Shown piece after piece: positions 8,101 through 15,977 of a stretch of DNA of 23,018 bases; position 1 is the first letter of the stretch; every line of letters begins with the position of its first letter. Origin of the DNA: Flavobacteriales bacterium UBA1531 (GTDB lineage Bacteria > Bacteroidota > Bacteroidia > Flavobacteriales_D > Sanyastnellaceae); the NCBI GenBank assembly GCA_002323795.1, contig DCPZ01000053.1:1-23018 (forward strand), read 5' to 3'. The notes beneath the pieces are model-generated. The model was not told the origin of the DNA. It ran no database searches and saw only the letters and a list, made by a program, of their open reading frames with translations. A program made the position numbers and the translations under genes.

Positions 8101-8712
8101 ATGAAAGGGCATTGGGATAAACGCTACTCTTCCACAGAAGGAGCTTATGGCCGACTACCCAATCCTTTCTGGGCGAAAGAATTGGCCAAATGCAGAGGAA
8201 AGAATGCATTGCTACCCTGCGAGGGTGAAGGCCGCAATGCCGTCTGGGCTGCAAAACATGGATGGTCCGTAGATGCATTCGACTCGAGTACCGTTGGAAT
8301 GGCCACCTGTGCGCGCTGGAGCAAAGCCGCAGGAGTCGATAAGTTGGTCAAAACGCATGTTGCAGATGCCTTCGAATTCCAACAAGGATTTCCCCAAGGA
8401 TATGACGTCGTAGGGCTCTTCTACGCCCACATGCCTGAGGCCCAACGCAAATTATTTCATCGGAAAGCCGTTTCCTGGCTTAAGCCTGGCGGAAAGCTCA
8501 TTTTGGAGGGGTTCAATTCCCGTCAACTTGGACTCAAATCAGGTGGCCCAAAGGATGCCACCATGCTATTCAATGAAGCGCAGCTTGAAGAAGATTTTGA
8601 TGGATTAATCATTGAACGTCTGGAAGCCATTCAGACGACCTTGGATGAAGGCCCCTTTCACCAAGGCGAAGCAGAGATCATTCGGATAGTGGGCTCAACC
8701 CCAAAATCATAG
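8101..8712 (+). CDS. Class I SAM-dependent methyltransferase (TehB-like)
   Basis: 203 residues. The N-terminus 'HWDKRYSSTEGAYGRLPNPF' is typical of small thiopurine/tellurite-type methyltransferases. The SAM motif I lies at 36-49 ('ALLPCEGEGRNAVW'), the acidic end of beta-2 is D60, and 'DVVGLFYAHMP' (102-112) is motif IV-like, followed by 'LKPGGKLILEGF' (127-138). It most likely methylates a small molecule; the substrate is unknown. It stands first in a plus-strand run, 14 bases before the cytochrome/PQQ fusion gene, so the two are probably co-transcribed. A TAATTTTT near 8078 weakly resembles a -7 box, without a well-placed -33. Confidence 0.85.
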   Translation: MKGHWDKRYSSTEGAYGRLPNPFWAKELAKCRGKNALLPCEGEGRNAVWAAKHGWSVDAFDSSTVGMATCARWSKAAGVDKLVKTHVADAFEFQQGFPQGYDVVGLFYAHMPEAQRKLFHRKAVSWLKPGGKLILEGFNSRQLGLKSGGPKDATMLFNEAQLEEDFDGLIIERLEAIQTTLDEGPFHQGEAEIIRIVGSTPKS

Positions 8713-8726
8713 AAATAGACATTGGC

Positions 8727-10193
8727 ATGCGCTATCCTCTTGTACTCCTCATTCCTGTCGGCATCGTTTCGGCTTCACTCACTTTTTTTGCACCGCGCGA
8801 TAACGGCGTAAAAGTCGTTAGCACTTCGGTTAATTTTTATGATTTCGAACTTGAAAAAAGTCAGAATGGCGAACAACTCTACGCGATGTGGTGCGCAGAT
8901 TGCCACGGTGCGAACGGTCGGGACTTCATTCAACGAAAATGGAAACTCGGAAGCCAGCAAGACGATATCCAGCGCATCATTTCCAATGGATATGCACTCC
9001 TCGGAATGCCTGCTTATGGAGATGTACTTGACCCCAATGACATCGAGGATATTGCAACGTTTCTGCTCGACAAAGCGAGCGAATCTCCCCAATTTCAATC
9101 AGCTCCGCCCCAATTGATTCAAGCGTCTGACTTGAAGCTGCGTGCCAATGTAATTGCAGATGGACTTGCGACTCCATGGGGAATGGACTTTCTGAACGAC
9201 TCAACCCTAATTTTCACCGAGCGAGAAGGCAACCTATGGGCCATTGAGGCCGGCGTGAAACTCCCCATTAGAGGTTTGCCCGAAGATTTTCACGTTAAAG
9301 GGCAAGGCGGATTGTTAGACGTTATGGTCTGGAATGACCCCGAAGCATCGACCCCTTGGATTTACCTCACGTATAGCAAAAGTCATCCGGAGGATGACAA
9401 ACGATCAGCTACGGCGGTGATCCGCGGGACATTGAATCGGTCAGACGAAGGATTCTCCGTTCCACACTGGCAGACGCTCATGGTTGCGACTCCCTACGCC
9501 AAAACACATCGGCATTATGGGAGTCGTCTCGCCATGGGCCTTGACACGATGCTTTATGTTACTTGTGGCGAAAGAGGAATGCGCGATGTTCATCCGCAAA
9601 CGTTGGAAACGTACCCGGGAAAAATCCACAGACTTCATCCAGATGGAAGCGTTCCATCGGATAATCCCTTCGTAAACTCTCCGAATGCTATCCCATCAAT
9701 TTGGTCTTGGGGGCACCGCAATCCGCAAGGCCTGTTCATTCATCCTGAAACCGGCGCGGTTTGGACGCATGAGCACGGTCCCAAGGGAGGAGACGAAATC
9801 AATATTTTAAAAAAAGGGGCCAACTACGGATGGCCAGAAATCACATTTGGTAGAAATTATAGCGGCACCATCATTACCCGCGATACTGCGAAAATCGGGA
9901 TGGAACAGCCCTTACATTATTGGCTACCCTCAATCGGAGCTTGTGGGATGGAGGTTGTGCTGGGTGAAAAATGGCCATTACAATGGCAAAACAACCTGCT
10001 CGTAGGCTCACTGAGTTTTGAATACCTAGAGCGCCTTGCATTGGATGATTCAGGACGGGTAATCAATCGAGAAAAGCTGCTCAAAGGAATTGGTCGCGTC
10101 AGGGACATTGCGCGCAATTCGCGTGGCGATATCTTCGTGGCGGTTGAAGGCGCAGCAAGCATCCTTCATTTGGAACCCATCATCGAGGACTGA
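8727..10193 (+). CDS. Cytochrome c / PQQ-type sugar dehydrogenase (GSDH) fusion, exported
   Basis: 488 residues. An N-terminal hydrophobic segment (about 3-21) acts as signal peptide or anchor. Residues 45-117 are a class I cytochrome c domain with haem site C56-x-x-C59-H60 and likely axial M94 ('LGMPAYG'). Residues 138-485 are a glucose/sorbosone dehydrogenase-type beta-propeller (YliI-like) with 'HRHYGSRLAMG' (261-271), 'SWGHRNPQGL' (327-336), 'EHGPKGGDEIN' (349-359) and 'GANYGWP' (364-370), the conserved residues around the PQQ and Ca sites. The likely reaction is oxidation of an aldose or another sugar or alcohol in the periplasm, with electrons passed internally to the fused haem. Whether the host makes PQQ is not shown here. 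Only three bases separate it from the DUF3078 gene. Confidence 0.88.
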   Translation: MRYPLVLLIPVGIVSASLTFFAPRDNGVKVVSTSVNFYDFELEKSQNGEQLYAMWCADCHGANGRDFIQRKWKLGSQQDDIQRIISNGYALLGMPAYGDVLDPNDIEDIATFLLDKASESPQFQSAPPQLIQASDLKLRANVIADGLATPWGMDFLNDSTLIFTEREGNLWAIEAGVKLPIRGLPEDFHVKGQGGLLDVMVWNDPEASTPWIYLTYSKSHPEDDKRSATAVIRGTLNRSDEGFSVPHWQTLMVATPYAKTHRHYGSRLAMGLDTMLYVTCGERGMRDVHPQTLETYPGKIHRLHPDGSVPSDNPFVNSPNAIPSIWSWGHRNPQGLFIHPETGAVWTHEHGPKGGDEINILKKGANYGWPEITFGRNYSGTIITRDTAKIGMEQPLHYWLPSIGACGMEVVLGEKWPLQWQNNLLVGSLSFEYLERLALDDSGRVINREKLLKGIGRVRDIARNSRGDIFVAVEGAASILHLEPIIED

Positions 10194-10196
10194 GCC

Positions 10197-11195
10197 ATGG
10201 AAAGAAGAGGAATGAGAGCGATGCTGGTCTCGGTCATCGTCGTATTGAATCACATCAGCTATGTCGGATACGCGCAAACCGTTACCCCCACACTGACTCC
10301 TGCGGAGGAAAATGCTCTGCGGAATTCTGCAGCACCATCGCAGGACACCATTTTGTGGTCGAGCAGCGGGCTAATCAACATTCACTTCAGCCAAGTGCAG
10401 CTCAACAATTGGGCTGCAGGCGGACAAAGTAACCTTTCATTGCTCACCAAGTTTGATCAGAACTGGAACCTCGACCGTGAACGTTTTGGTTGGGATTCCG
10501 AGTTACACCTCGCATTTGGCCTCCTGCACCGGCCAGAAGATCGGGTGTTTTTAAAAACAGATGACCGTGTTGAATGGTCAACCAAATTCGGATACCGGAC
10601 CACCACATCTGGATTCATGACGATCATGGCACACTTTCGATCCCAACTTGCTCCCGGGTATATCATTGAAAATGGCGCTCCGAACAGGGACTTGCTCAAT
10701 TCCAATTGGCTCGCTCCTGGATATGGAGTCGTCGCAGCGGGCATGGACTACAAACATGAGAGCGATTCCGCCAGCACCGTCAACGTGTTCCTAGCTCCCA
10801 TTACTTTTAAATCAACCTGGGTTTTAGATGATTTACTCTCCCAAGCAGGCGCATTTGGTGTAATGCCAGGAGAAAAAAGCCGTTATGAAATTGGGGGCTA
10901 CTTGAAATTGAATGCCAATTGGAAAATCTCAAATCAAATCAACTATGGCGTTCGATTGGACTTCTTCTCCAACTTCATTAACAATCCACAAAACATCGAC
11001 ATCTACAGCGATCATGTCATTGCATTGAAAGCGAATTCGTGGCTCACCACAACCATCAGCGCAACCTTTATTTACGATGACGACATTACGCTCACCAAAA
11101 ACCCTGAAGAGGTGGACGGTGCATTGGTCCCGCAATTAGGACCCGGACTTCAATTCAAGCAAGTGTTGTCGGTCGGGCTATCCATGAACATTTAA
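10197..11195 (+). CDS. DUF3078 outer-membrane protein
   Basis: 332 residues. An N-terminal signal (about residues 5-26, ending 'VGYAQ') starts at either Met1 or Met5 of the same frame; the upstream one is kept. The mature part carries the family features: 'SSGLINIHFSQVQLNNWAAGG' near residue 60, many alternating polar/aromatic strands, and a C-terminal 'GPGLQFKQVLSVGLS' just before the end. DUF3078 proteins are found almost only in Bacteroidota and are predicted outer-membrane beta-barrels; their function is unknown. It follows the cytochrome/PQQ gene by three bases and probably shares its transcript. Confidence 0.85.
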   Translation: MERRGMRAMLVSVIVVLNHISYVGYAQTVTPTLTPAEENALRNSAAPSQDTILWSSSGLINIHFSQVQLNNWAAGGQSNLSLLTKFDQNWNLDRERFGWDSELHLAFGLLHRPEDRVFLKTDDRVEWSTKFGYRTTTSGFMTIMAHFRSQLAPGYIIENGAPNRDLLNSNWLAPGYGVVAAGMDYKHESDSASTVNVFLAPITFKSTWVLDDLLSQAGAFGVMPGEKSRYEIGGYLKLNANWKISNQINYGVRLDFFSNFINNPQNIDIYSDHVIALKANSWLTTTISATFIYDDDITLTKNPEEVDGALVPQLGPGLQFKQVLSVGLSMNI

Positions 11196-11257
11196 ACCAT
11201 TCATCGGCCACTGCAATCCATGCCTTAATTTCGCTCATTCAAAAGACAGTCAAGAAC

Positions 11258-12145
11258 ATGAAAGCATATGTTTTCCCCGGCCAAGGCGCCCAATTTTCCG
11301 GAATGGGCAAAGACCTCTTTGAGGCTTCAGAAGAGGCTCAAAAACGTTTTCACCAAGCAGATGAAATCTTGGGCTTTTCAATTTCAGAAACCATGTTTTC
11401 AGGAAGTGACGAGGACTTGAAACAGACTTCTGTCACCCAACCCGCAATTTTTCTTCACTCTGTAATTTTGGCGGAAATGCTCGGTGACAGCTTCACACCG
11501 AATATGGTTGCAGGGCATAGCCTTGGAGAATTTTCCGCACTCGTTGCCGCAGGAGCTCTGCAATTTGAAGATGGTTTAAAACTTGTCTCCGAACGAGCAT
11601 TGGCAATGCAAGACGCTTGCAATGCGAATCCGTCAACCATGGCAGCTGTATTGGGCATGGAAGACGAACGTGTCGAAGAAATTTGTTCAAATACCACTGG
11701 CGTTGTCGTCGCTGCAAATTATAACTGTCCGGGACAACTCGTCATTTCTGGTGAAATTGATGCCGTCAATGCCGCATGTGCGGCATTGACCGAAGCTGGT
11801 GCACGTCGCGCGCTCGTCTTACCCGTGGGTGGAGCATTTCACTCACCTTTGATGGAATCAGCTCGTGAACGTTTATCCACAGCTATAGCGGCTGCCCCTA
11901 TTCAGGTGCCCCGATGTCCAATCATTCAAAATGTAACCGCCTTGCCCGTTACAGACCCTTTGGAAATTCGTAAGAATCTGATTGCTCAATTGACAGCTCC
12001 CGTCAAATGGACCCAATCGATGTCAAAAATGATAGAGATGGGAGCTGAACAGGCCATTGAAGTCGGCCCAGGGAAAGTATTGCAAGGTCTCTTCAAAAAA
12101 GTGGATCGGGCATTCTCCGTTTCAGGTGCGAGCATCAAAAGCTGA
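11258..12145 (+). CDS. fabD: Malonyl-CoA:ACP transacylase FabD
   Basis: 295 residues, full length for the family. It moves the malonyl group from CoA to acyl carrier protein, supplying the elongation steps of type II fatty acid synthesis in the cytosol. Visible: 'FPGQGAQ' (6-12), the nucleophile elbow 'GHSLGE' with S88, R113 in 'SERALAMQ', and 'GGAFHSPLM' with catalytic H195. It lies 62 bases after the DUF3078 gene. TAATTTCG at 11226 is one base off a -7 box, but there is no clear -33 TTG. A perfect hairpin terminator follows 30 bases after the stop. Confidence 0.97.
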   Translation: MKAYVFPGQGAQFSGMGKDLFEASEEAQKRFHQADEILGFSISETMFSGSDEDLKQTSVTQPAIFLHSVILAEMLGDSFTPNMVAGHSLGEFSALVAAGALQFEDGLKLVSERALAMQDACNANPSTMAAVLGMEDERVEEICSNTTGVVVAANYNCPGQLVISGEIDAVNAACAALTEAGARRALVLPVGGAFHSPLMESARERLSTAIAAAPIQVPRCPIIQNVTALPVTDPLEIRKNLIAQLTAPVKWTQSMSKMIEMGAEQAIEVGPGKVLQGLFKKVDRAFSVSGASIKS

Positions 12146-12175
12146 GAAGAAAGGGTTGCTTTTAAAAATACCGAG

Positions 12176-12211
12176 AATTAAAAAAGGCGGGAAATCCCGC
12201 CTTTTTTAATT
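12176..12211. terminator. Perfect bidirectional terminator between fabD and the coiled-coil gene
   Basis: A 17-bp perfect inverted repeat: left arm 12176-12192, loop AA, right arm 12195-12211. The core is GGCGGGA/TCCCGCC, flanked by an A6 run on one side and T6 on the other, so it has a U-tract in both directions. It sits between two convergent genes and should end both transcripts. Confidence 0.95.
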
Positions 12212-12228
12212 GCTTTTAAATTGTTCTG

Positions 12229-12435
12229 TTATGCCACCTCCGCAGCGTAGGAATGCAATGCCTGCAACTCTGTTTCTGAGACTAGCAAAGCATGCTTTAG
12301 GCCATTGTTTTCAGACCGCAACTCATCACAACGTCGCTGAGCCAGTGCAAGTTCATTTTTCAATCGCATGAATTCCTTCAACGTCTTCACACGCTCCTGA
12401 CGAGCCGTCTCTAATTGTATCATGAGATCTTCCAT
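12229..12435 (-). CDS. Small coiled-coil protein, function unknown
   Basis: 68 residues from ATG 12435 ('MEDLMIQLETARQER...'). The frame is open to 12486, but the extra 17 residues look like untranslated leader. A partial promoter (TTG, 20-base gap, GTTCTTTG) ends seven bases before ATG 12435, which favours the shorter form. The sequence is almost wholly heptad-like (LE, LK, LA, LR repeats), rich in Glu, Arg and Leu, with no membrane segment. It could be a ZapB-like or other structural coiled coil, but I do not recognise a family. Convergent with fabD. Confidence 0.6.
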   Translation of the reverse strand: MEDLMIQLETARQERVKTLKEFMRLKNELALAQRRCDELRSENNGLKHALLVSETELQALHSYAAEVA

Positions 12436-12556
12436 AAAACAAAGAACGCTGAATCTTGCACTCCGAACAATGGGGTCAAGAAGCACTTTTCCACCTTTTA
12501 TCGTTCATTTCAACAAAAAGAGATCAAGGCTATCTTCACTTGCTTTCCAATTCAAA

Positions 12557-13795
12557 TCACCGACTTCGAATGGGATCTTCAAAACGATTTCGTACTACCA
12601 GCAGGATGACAAACATGAGCAATCCAAAAGCGCCGCATATGGCATACAAAATTGGAATCTGTGCTATATCACCTGCGAATCGTTGACCCGAAAAAATAGC
12701 GCCCGCACCAATGCCGACCTCAAGTGCCATCAACATCGTGCCGAGGGCTAACGCCACTTTTCCTGGTTTTGCCAGATCAGCAGTCCAGGCAAAAATCGCT
12801 GGCATGTTGATGCCAATGGACATGCCGTACACCACTCCAGCTAGTGCTGCAGTCCACTGCGTTTCAGCCGAAGCCAAACCAAACATTCCGATCGCTAAAA
12901 GTCCAGTTCCAATGATCAGGAGCGGCACCCGACCAAAACGATCCGAGGCTTTACCGGCGAGCAACCGCATCGATATGGACGCAAGGACAATGATGGTATT
13001 GAACGACCCCTTGTATACGTAGCCTAAAGAATCCACAAAGTCTGGGGTAATTGTTAAAAATGCTCCAAAGGCGAAAGCCACGGGGAGAAGTGCCATCGAA
13101 GCCGGCCAGGACGACCAATCAATGACGGGTCCCTTGAAAACATTCAAATCTTGCCAATGCACCTTTCGACTGTTGGGCAACGACTCAGGCAATCGTATGG
13201 TTAAAATCAGAGCTAAAACTCCCAAACCAGACGATGTCAAAAACATGGCATTGTAACCAAACTCAACGCTCAACCAACTCCCCAACGCTGGTCCTCCAGC
13301 CATGCCTGCATTGCCTGCTACTCCCAGATAACCCAATGCCTCTCCTCTTCGGCTCAAAGGCGTGGTGTCCGTCAGAAAAGCCGTCGTCCCTGTTGGCCTG
13401 AATCCAGTGCTCATGCCATGCAAAAGTCGCAAGAGCAAAAACAGCCAAACAACCATGGGAAGTCCAAGCCATACTTCGTTCAAGCCCGGGTGCAACCAAT
13501 CAATCAAAATGTAGCCCAAGCCTGCAATTATCGTCACCCAAGTACCAAAGAGCATGACCGGTTTACGGCCCGCTAAATCTGCGATCCTTCCGCTTATGAA
13601 CCTCGAAGAAAAGGCCCCAATCGTGAATAAACCTACAATCCATCCAATCAAATCTGCACGACCCAATTCGGACAAAAAGCCCGGCAGCTCAGGCATAATC
13701 ATCCCGAAACTTGCCATAAAAAACACCGTACTCGCGCACAGCAGCCAAAATTGGGGGGAAAAGATCTGCTCTTCCGGACGCCTTTCTTTCTTCAC
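12557..13795 (-). CDS. Major facilitator superfamily transporter
   Basis: 412 residues from GTG 13795, with about twelve hydrophobic segments. The loop between helices 2 and 3 has the MFS motif A ('GRIADLAGRKPVMLFG'), and a matching 'GKASDRFGRVPLLIIG' lies in the second half. 'LLHGMSTGFRPTG' resembles drug or sugar efflux MFS members. It is an inner-membrane proton-coupled carrier; the substrate is unknown. The open frame extends to 13975, but that extension would run antisense through the start of the neighbouring gene. A promoter with a -7 box at 13803-13810 ends seven bases before this GTG, so the short form is chosen. Confidence 0.88.
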   Translation of the reverse strand: MKKERRPEEQIFSPQFWLLCASTVFFMASFGMIMPELPGFLSELGRADLIGWIVGLFTIGAFSSRFISGRIADLAGRKPVMLFGTWVTIIAGLGYILIDWLHPGLNEVWLGLPMVVWLFLLLRLLHGMSTGFRPTGTTAFLTDTTPLSRRGEALGYLGVAGNAGMAGGPALGSWLSVEFGYNAMFLTSSGLGVLALILTIRLPESLPNSRKVHWQDLNVFKGPVIDWSSWPASMALLPVAFAFGAFLTITPDFVDSLGYVYKGSFNTIIVLASISMRLLAGKASDRFGRVPLLIIGTGLLAIGMFGLASAETQWTAALAGVVYGMSIGINMPAIFAWTADLAKPGKVALALGTMLMALEVGIGAGAIFSGQRFAGDIAQIPILYAICGAFGLLMFVILLVVRNRFEDPIRSR

Positions 13796-13826
13796 TTGCG
13801 CGCAAAGGTACCCTCTATTACCTTCG
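13796..13826 (+). promoter_or_regulatory. Promoter-like site for the 25-residue-repeat gene
   Basis: TTG (13796-13798), a 20-base gap, then TACCTTCG (13819-13826), one base off the Bacteroidota -7 consensus TAnnTTTG. It ends four bases before ATG 13831, giving a very short or no leader. It overlaps the opposing promoter of the MFS gene. Confidence 0.5.
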
Positions 13827-13836
13827 AAAAATGCAA
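13803..13836 (-). promoter_or_regulatory. Promoter-like site for the MFS gene
   Basis: On the minus strand: TTG (13836-13834), a 23-base gap, then TACCTTTG (13810-13803), a full match to TAnnTTTG. It ends seven bases before GTG 13795, so the transcript would be nearly leaderless. Confidence 0.6.
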
Positions 13837-14238
13837 TATCCAGCCAAGGTCCTTTTAGCATGGGGCGAAGCCATCTCCGGAAATTCAAAAATACACCAAT
13901 GGTTGATGCAAAATGGATTTCCAGAGCTCGGTCTGACGTGCCATGCGCTTCACCACGTTGACTCCGCACGGTCATGGTTGATGCAAAATGGACATCCGCA
14001 TCTCATGGCCATGGTGCGAGGTGCCGAAGGAGAAGGAAAGGCAATTGTGTGGTTGAAAATGCACGGCTTTGACTACCTCGGATATGTGGCACTCGGAGCA
14101 GATAACGACGACGCAGCAATCGAAAAACTCATCAAACTCAATCAAAGGGAATGGGCAGGTATAGCCCTCAAGATTCGGTCCGTCAAAAATAAAATCGAAG
14201 AAAACAACAACGATATGCATCGCATATCGCCTCGCTGA
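13831..14238 (+). CDS. Conserved Bacteroidota protein of four 25-residue helical repeats
   Basis: 135 residues with no signal peptide or membrane segment. After the conserved-looking start 'MQYPAKVLLAWGEAISGN', the sequence repeats every 25 residues: W24 'WLMQNGFPELG', W49 'WLMQNGHPHLM', W74 'WLKMHGFDYLG', and a degenerate copy at K99 ('KLIKLNQREWAG'). This looks like a short helical solenoid, perhaps ankyrin-like, suited to protein binding. I recall similar short proteins as conserved hypotheticals in Bacteroidota but know of no assigned function. It is divergent from the MFS gene, with start codons 35 bases apart. Its stop codon directly touches that of the opposing M16 protease gene. Confidence 0.8.
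   Translation: MQYPAKVLLAWGEAISGNSKIHQWLMQNGFPELGLTCHALHHVDSARSWLMQNGHPHLMAMVRGAEGEGKAIVWLKMHGFDYLGYVALGADNDDAAIEKLIKLNQREWAGIALKIRSVKNKIEENNNDMHRISPR
13900..13992 (+). repeat. 18-bp direct repeat spaced 75 bp
   Basis: TGGTTGATGCAAAATGGA occurs at 13900-13917 and again, identical, at 13975-13992. The 75-base spacing equals one 25-residue protein repeat and encodes 'WLMQNG' both times. The rest of the unit has diverged. Confidence 0.85.
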
Positions 14239-15525
14239 TCACCGGCTTTTGTAGACCAGATGGCTCCAAGTTGAATCATCCAAGACCTCGTTTGCCAGGC
14301 GCAATACATCTTCAGAAGTGATGGCTTCAATGGCATTGAATACGGACTCAAGGCTTTCCACACGGCCGTATTGTAAGAAACTCTTTCCCAATCCAGTCAT
14401 CATGCTGCTCCCTGAGTCCTGAGAAAGGGCCACATGACCAACGACTTGTTGTTTGATGTCTTTCAATTGACGAACCCCTAACTTATTCTCCCTCAGAACT
14501 TTCAACTCCTTCCGCACCAAAGACTCAGCGCGGTCGTGCAATCGCATGTCTGTTCCAAAATAAACGCTCAATAAACCTACGTCACTGTATGGCGTGTAGG
14601 CACATTCAATGTTATAGGCCATGCCATGCTTTTCTCGCACGTTTAAACTGAGCCGATTATTCATGGTGGGACCACCGAGATGATTGGCGAGAAGCGCTAG
14701 CCCCAGTCGATCTGGATGACCGCTGCCTGAGGTCGTGCATCCCATAATGTGGTGCACTTGATGAATATCCTTATTAAGCCGAACATTGAATGGCGCAATG
14801 GGCTTGAATGGCTTACGGTCCATGACCCCTGTTCCTTTTGACATCCCTCCAAAGTACTTGTTGCATATGCGAAGAACCTTTTTCCAAGGTGTTGCGCCTA
14901 CAACACTAAATACCATTTGCTGCGGATGATAATGCCGATCAACGAAGCACTGAATGGTCTTTCGATCCATAGCAGACACGGAAGTTTTATTGCCCAGAAT
15001 GTTCCCCGACAACGCATGCCCCGCAAACAAACGCTCCTCAAATTCATCGAAAATAGCATCCGCTGGACTGTCTAAATAGGCGTTGAGCTCATCCAAAATC
15101 ACATCTCGTTCTTTCAGAATTTCCTTTTCTGGGAAGGTTGCATTGAACGTGATGTCGCTGATGAGTTCTACGGCACGTTCGAGGTGCTGCTCTGAGAAAG
15201 AAGCGTAAATCCATGTGTCCTCCTTCGAAGTGTAGGCATTGAATTCACCTCCAACGCAATCGAGGCGATTGAGGATGTGAAAAGGCTTTCGTTTTTGAGT
15301 GCCTTTGAACAACGTATGTTCAATAAAATGCGCTACCCCAGCCTCACCGGCGCTTTGATTCTCATCCCGTGAACCGGCATTGATGACAAGACCACAATGT
15401 GACACAGGCCTCGGCACTTGTTTGTAAATGACTCGAAAGCCATTGTCGAACTCTGCTGTTTGCAGCTCTTCTTTTCCCCATTGGGGTGAGGCATGACCTT
15501 GGGTCATCTTCACACCTTTTGCCAT
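14239..15525 (-). CDS. M16 family zinc metalloprotease (insulinase/processing-peptidase type)
   Basis: 428 residues, about the size of single-repeat M16B enzymes. The inverted zinc motif HxxEH is present as H66-F-I-E69-H70, with the third ligand E146 ('VILDELNAYLDSP') 76 residues after H70, the classical spacing. A C-terminal inactive-type M16 domain follows from about residue 190, with 'NVREKHGMAYNIECAYTPY' near 300. No signal peptide, so it is probably cytosolic. The start may be Met1 or Met7. It lies 15 bases after the DUF3127 gene and is likely co-transcribed with it. Its stop abuts the stop of the convergent 25-residue-repeat gene, leaving no space for a terminator. Confidence 0.93.
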   Translation of the reverse strand: MAKGVKMTQGHASPQWGKEELQTAEFDNGFRVIYKQVPRPVSHCGLVINAGSRDENQSAGEAGVAHFIEHTLFKGTQKRKPFHILNRLDCVGGEFNAYTSKEDTWIYASFSEQHLERAVELISDITFNATFPEKEILKERDVILDELNAYLDSPADAIFDEFEERLFAGHALSGNILGNKTSVSAMDRKTIQCFVDRHYHPQQMVFSVVGATPWKKVLRICNKYFGGMSKGTGVMDRKPFKPIAPFNVRLNKDIHQVHHIMGCTTSGSGHPDRLGLALLANHLGGPTMNNRLSLNVREKHGMAYNIECAYTPYSDVGLLSVYFGTDMRLHDRAESLVRKELKVLRENKLGVRQLKDIKQQVVGHVALSQDSGSSMMTGLGKSFLQYGRVESLESVFNAIEAITSEDVLRLANEVLDDSTWSHLVYKSR

Positions 15526-15540
15526 ATCTATTTGCCCAGA

Positions 15541-15909
15541 TTAAAAGGGCAAATCATCTTCGTCATCCCCAGAAGCAGCCGGCATTGGCGGCACTTCAGG
15601 CAACGGCGCTGCTGAAACTGACTCGGAAGGTGCCGCAGGTTGACCTCCACCCGACTCAATGCGCCAAGCATTCAAGTCAACGTAAAAATTTCCGTTGTAC
15701 TCTCGTCCACGAATGTCAAACTTCACCAGAATCTCATCGCCTTCACCCAATTGCGCAATTTGCTCCGTTCGTTCTTTTACGGCGGTGAACTTAACGTCCT
15801 GAGGATACTGATCCTCAGTGGTAATCACAAAGTCACGCTTGTAAAATCCACTTGGGAAATCCTGCTGGTCAAAAATTTTCTTGACCTTGCCTTTCATTTC
15901 AAAACTCAT
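15541..15909 (-). CDS. DUF3127 protein with SSB-like acidic C-terminal tip
   Basis: 122 residues. Residues 1-85 are the DUF3127 domain ('MSFEMKGKVKKIF...', '...FDIRGREYNGNFYVDLNAWRIE'), which reads as a small OB-fold-like beta domain. A Gly/Pro/Ala-rich linker follows, and the protein ends in 'DDEDDLPF'. The same layout (OB fold, flexible linker, acidic tip ending in Pro-Phe) defines bacterial single-stranded DNA-binding protein SSB, where the tip recruits repair and replication proteins. DUF3127 function is unknown; nucleic acid binding is inferred. A TACTTTTG box lies four bases upstream. The M16 protease gene follows at 15 bases. Confidence 0.85.
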   Translation of the reverse strand: MSFEMKGKVKKIFDQQDFPSGFYKRDFVITTEDQYPQDVKFTAVKERTEQIAQLGEGDEILVKFDIRGREYNGNFYVDLNAWRIESGGGQPAAPSESVSAAPLPEVPPMPAASGDDEDDLPF

Positions 15910-15913
15910 AAAA

Positions 15914-15921
15914 CAAAAGTA
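15914..15921 (-). promoter_or_regulatory. -7-type box upstream of the DUF3127 gene
   Basis: TACTTTTG on the minus strand matches TAnnTTTG fully and ends four bases before ATG 15909. The nearest upstream TTG is only 13 bases away, shorter than the usual gap, so the -33 part is doubtful. Confidence 0.4.
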
Positions 15922-15977
15922 CCTCCTACCACCACAAGAAACCGCATCAGTGGAGAACTTGTCAGGAAGTTTCCGAA

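Noticed and set aside
13796..13975. N-terminal extension of the MFS transporter (60 extra residues)
   Set aside because: It would run antisense through the first 145 bases of the 25-residue-repeat gene, has no transporter similarity, and a full promoter box lies just before GTG 13795.
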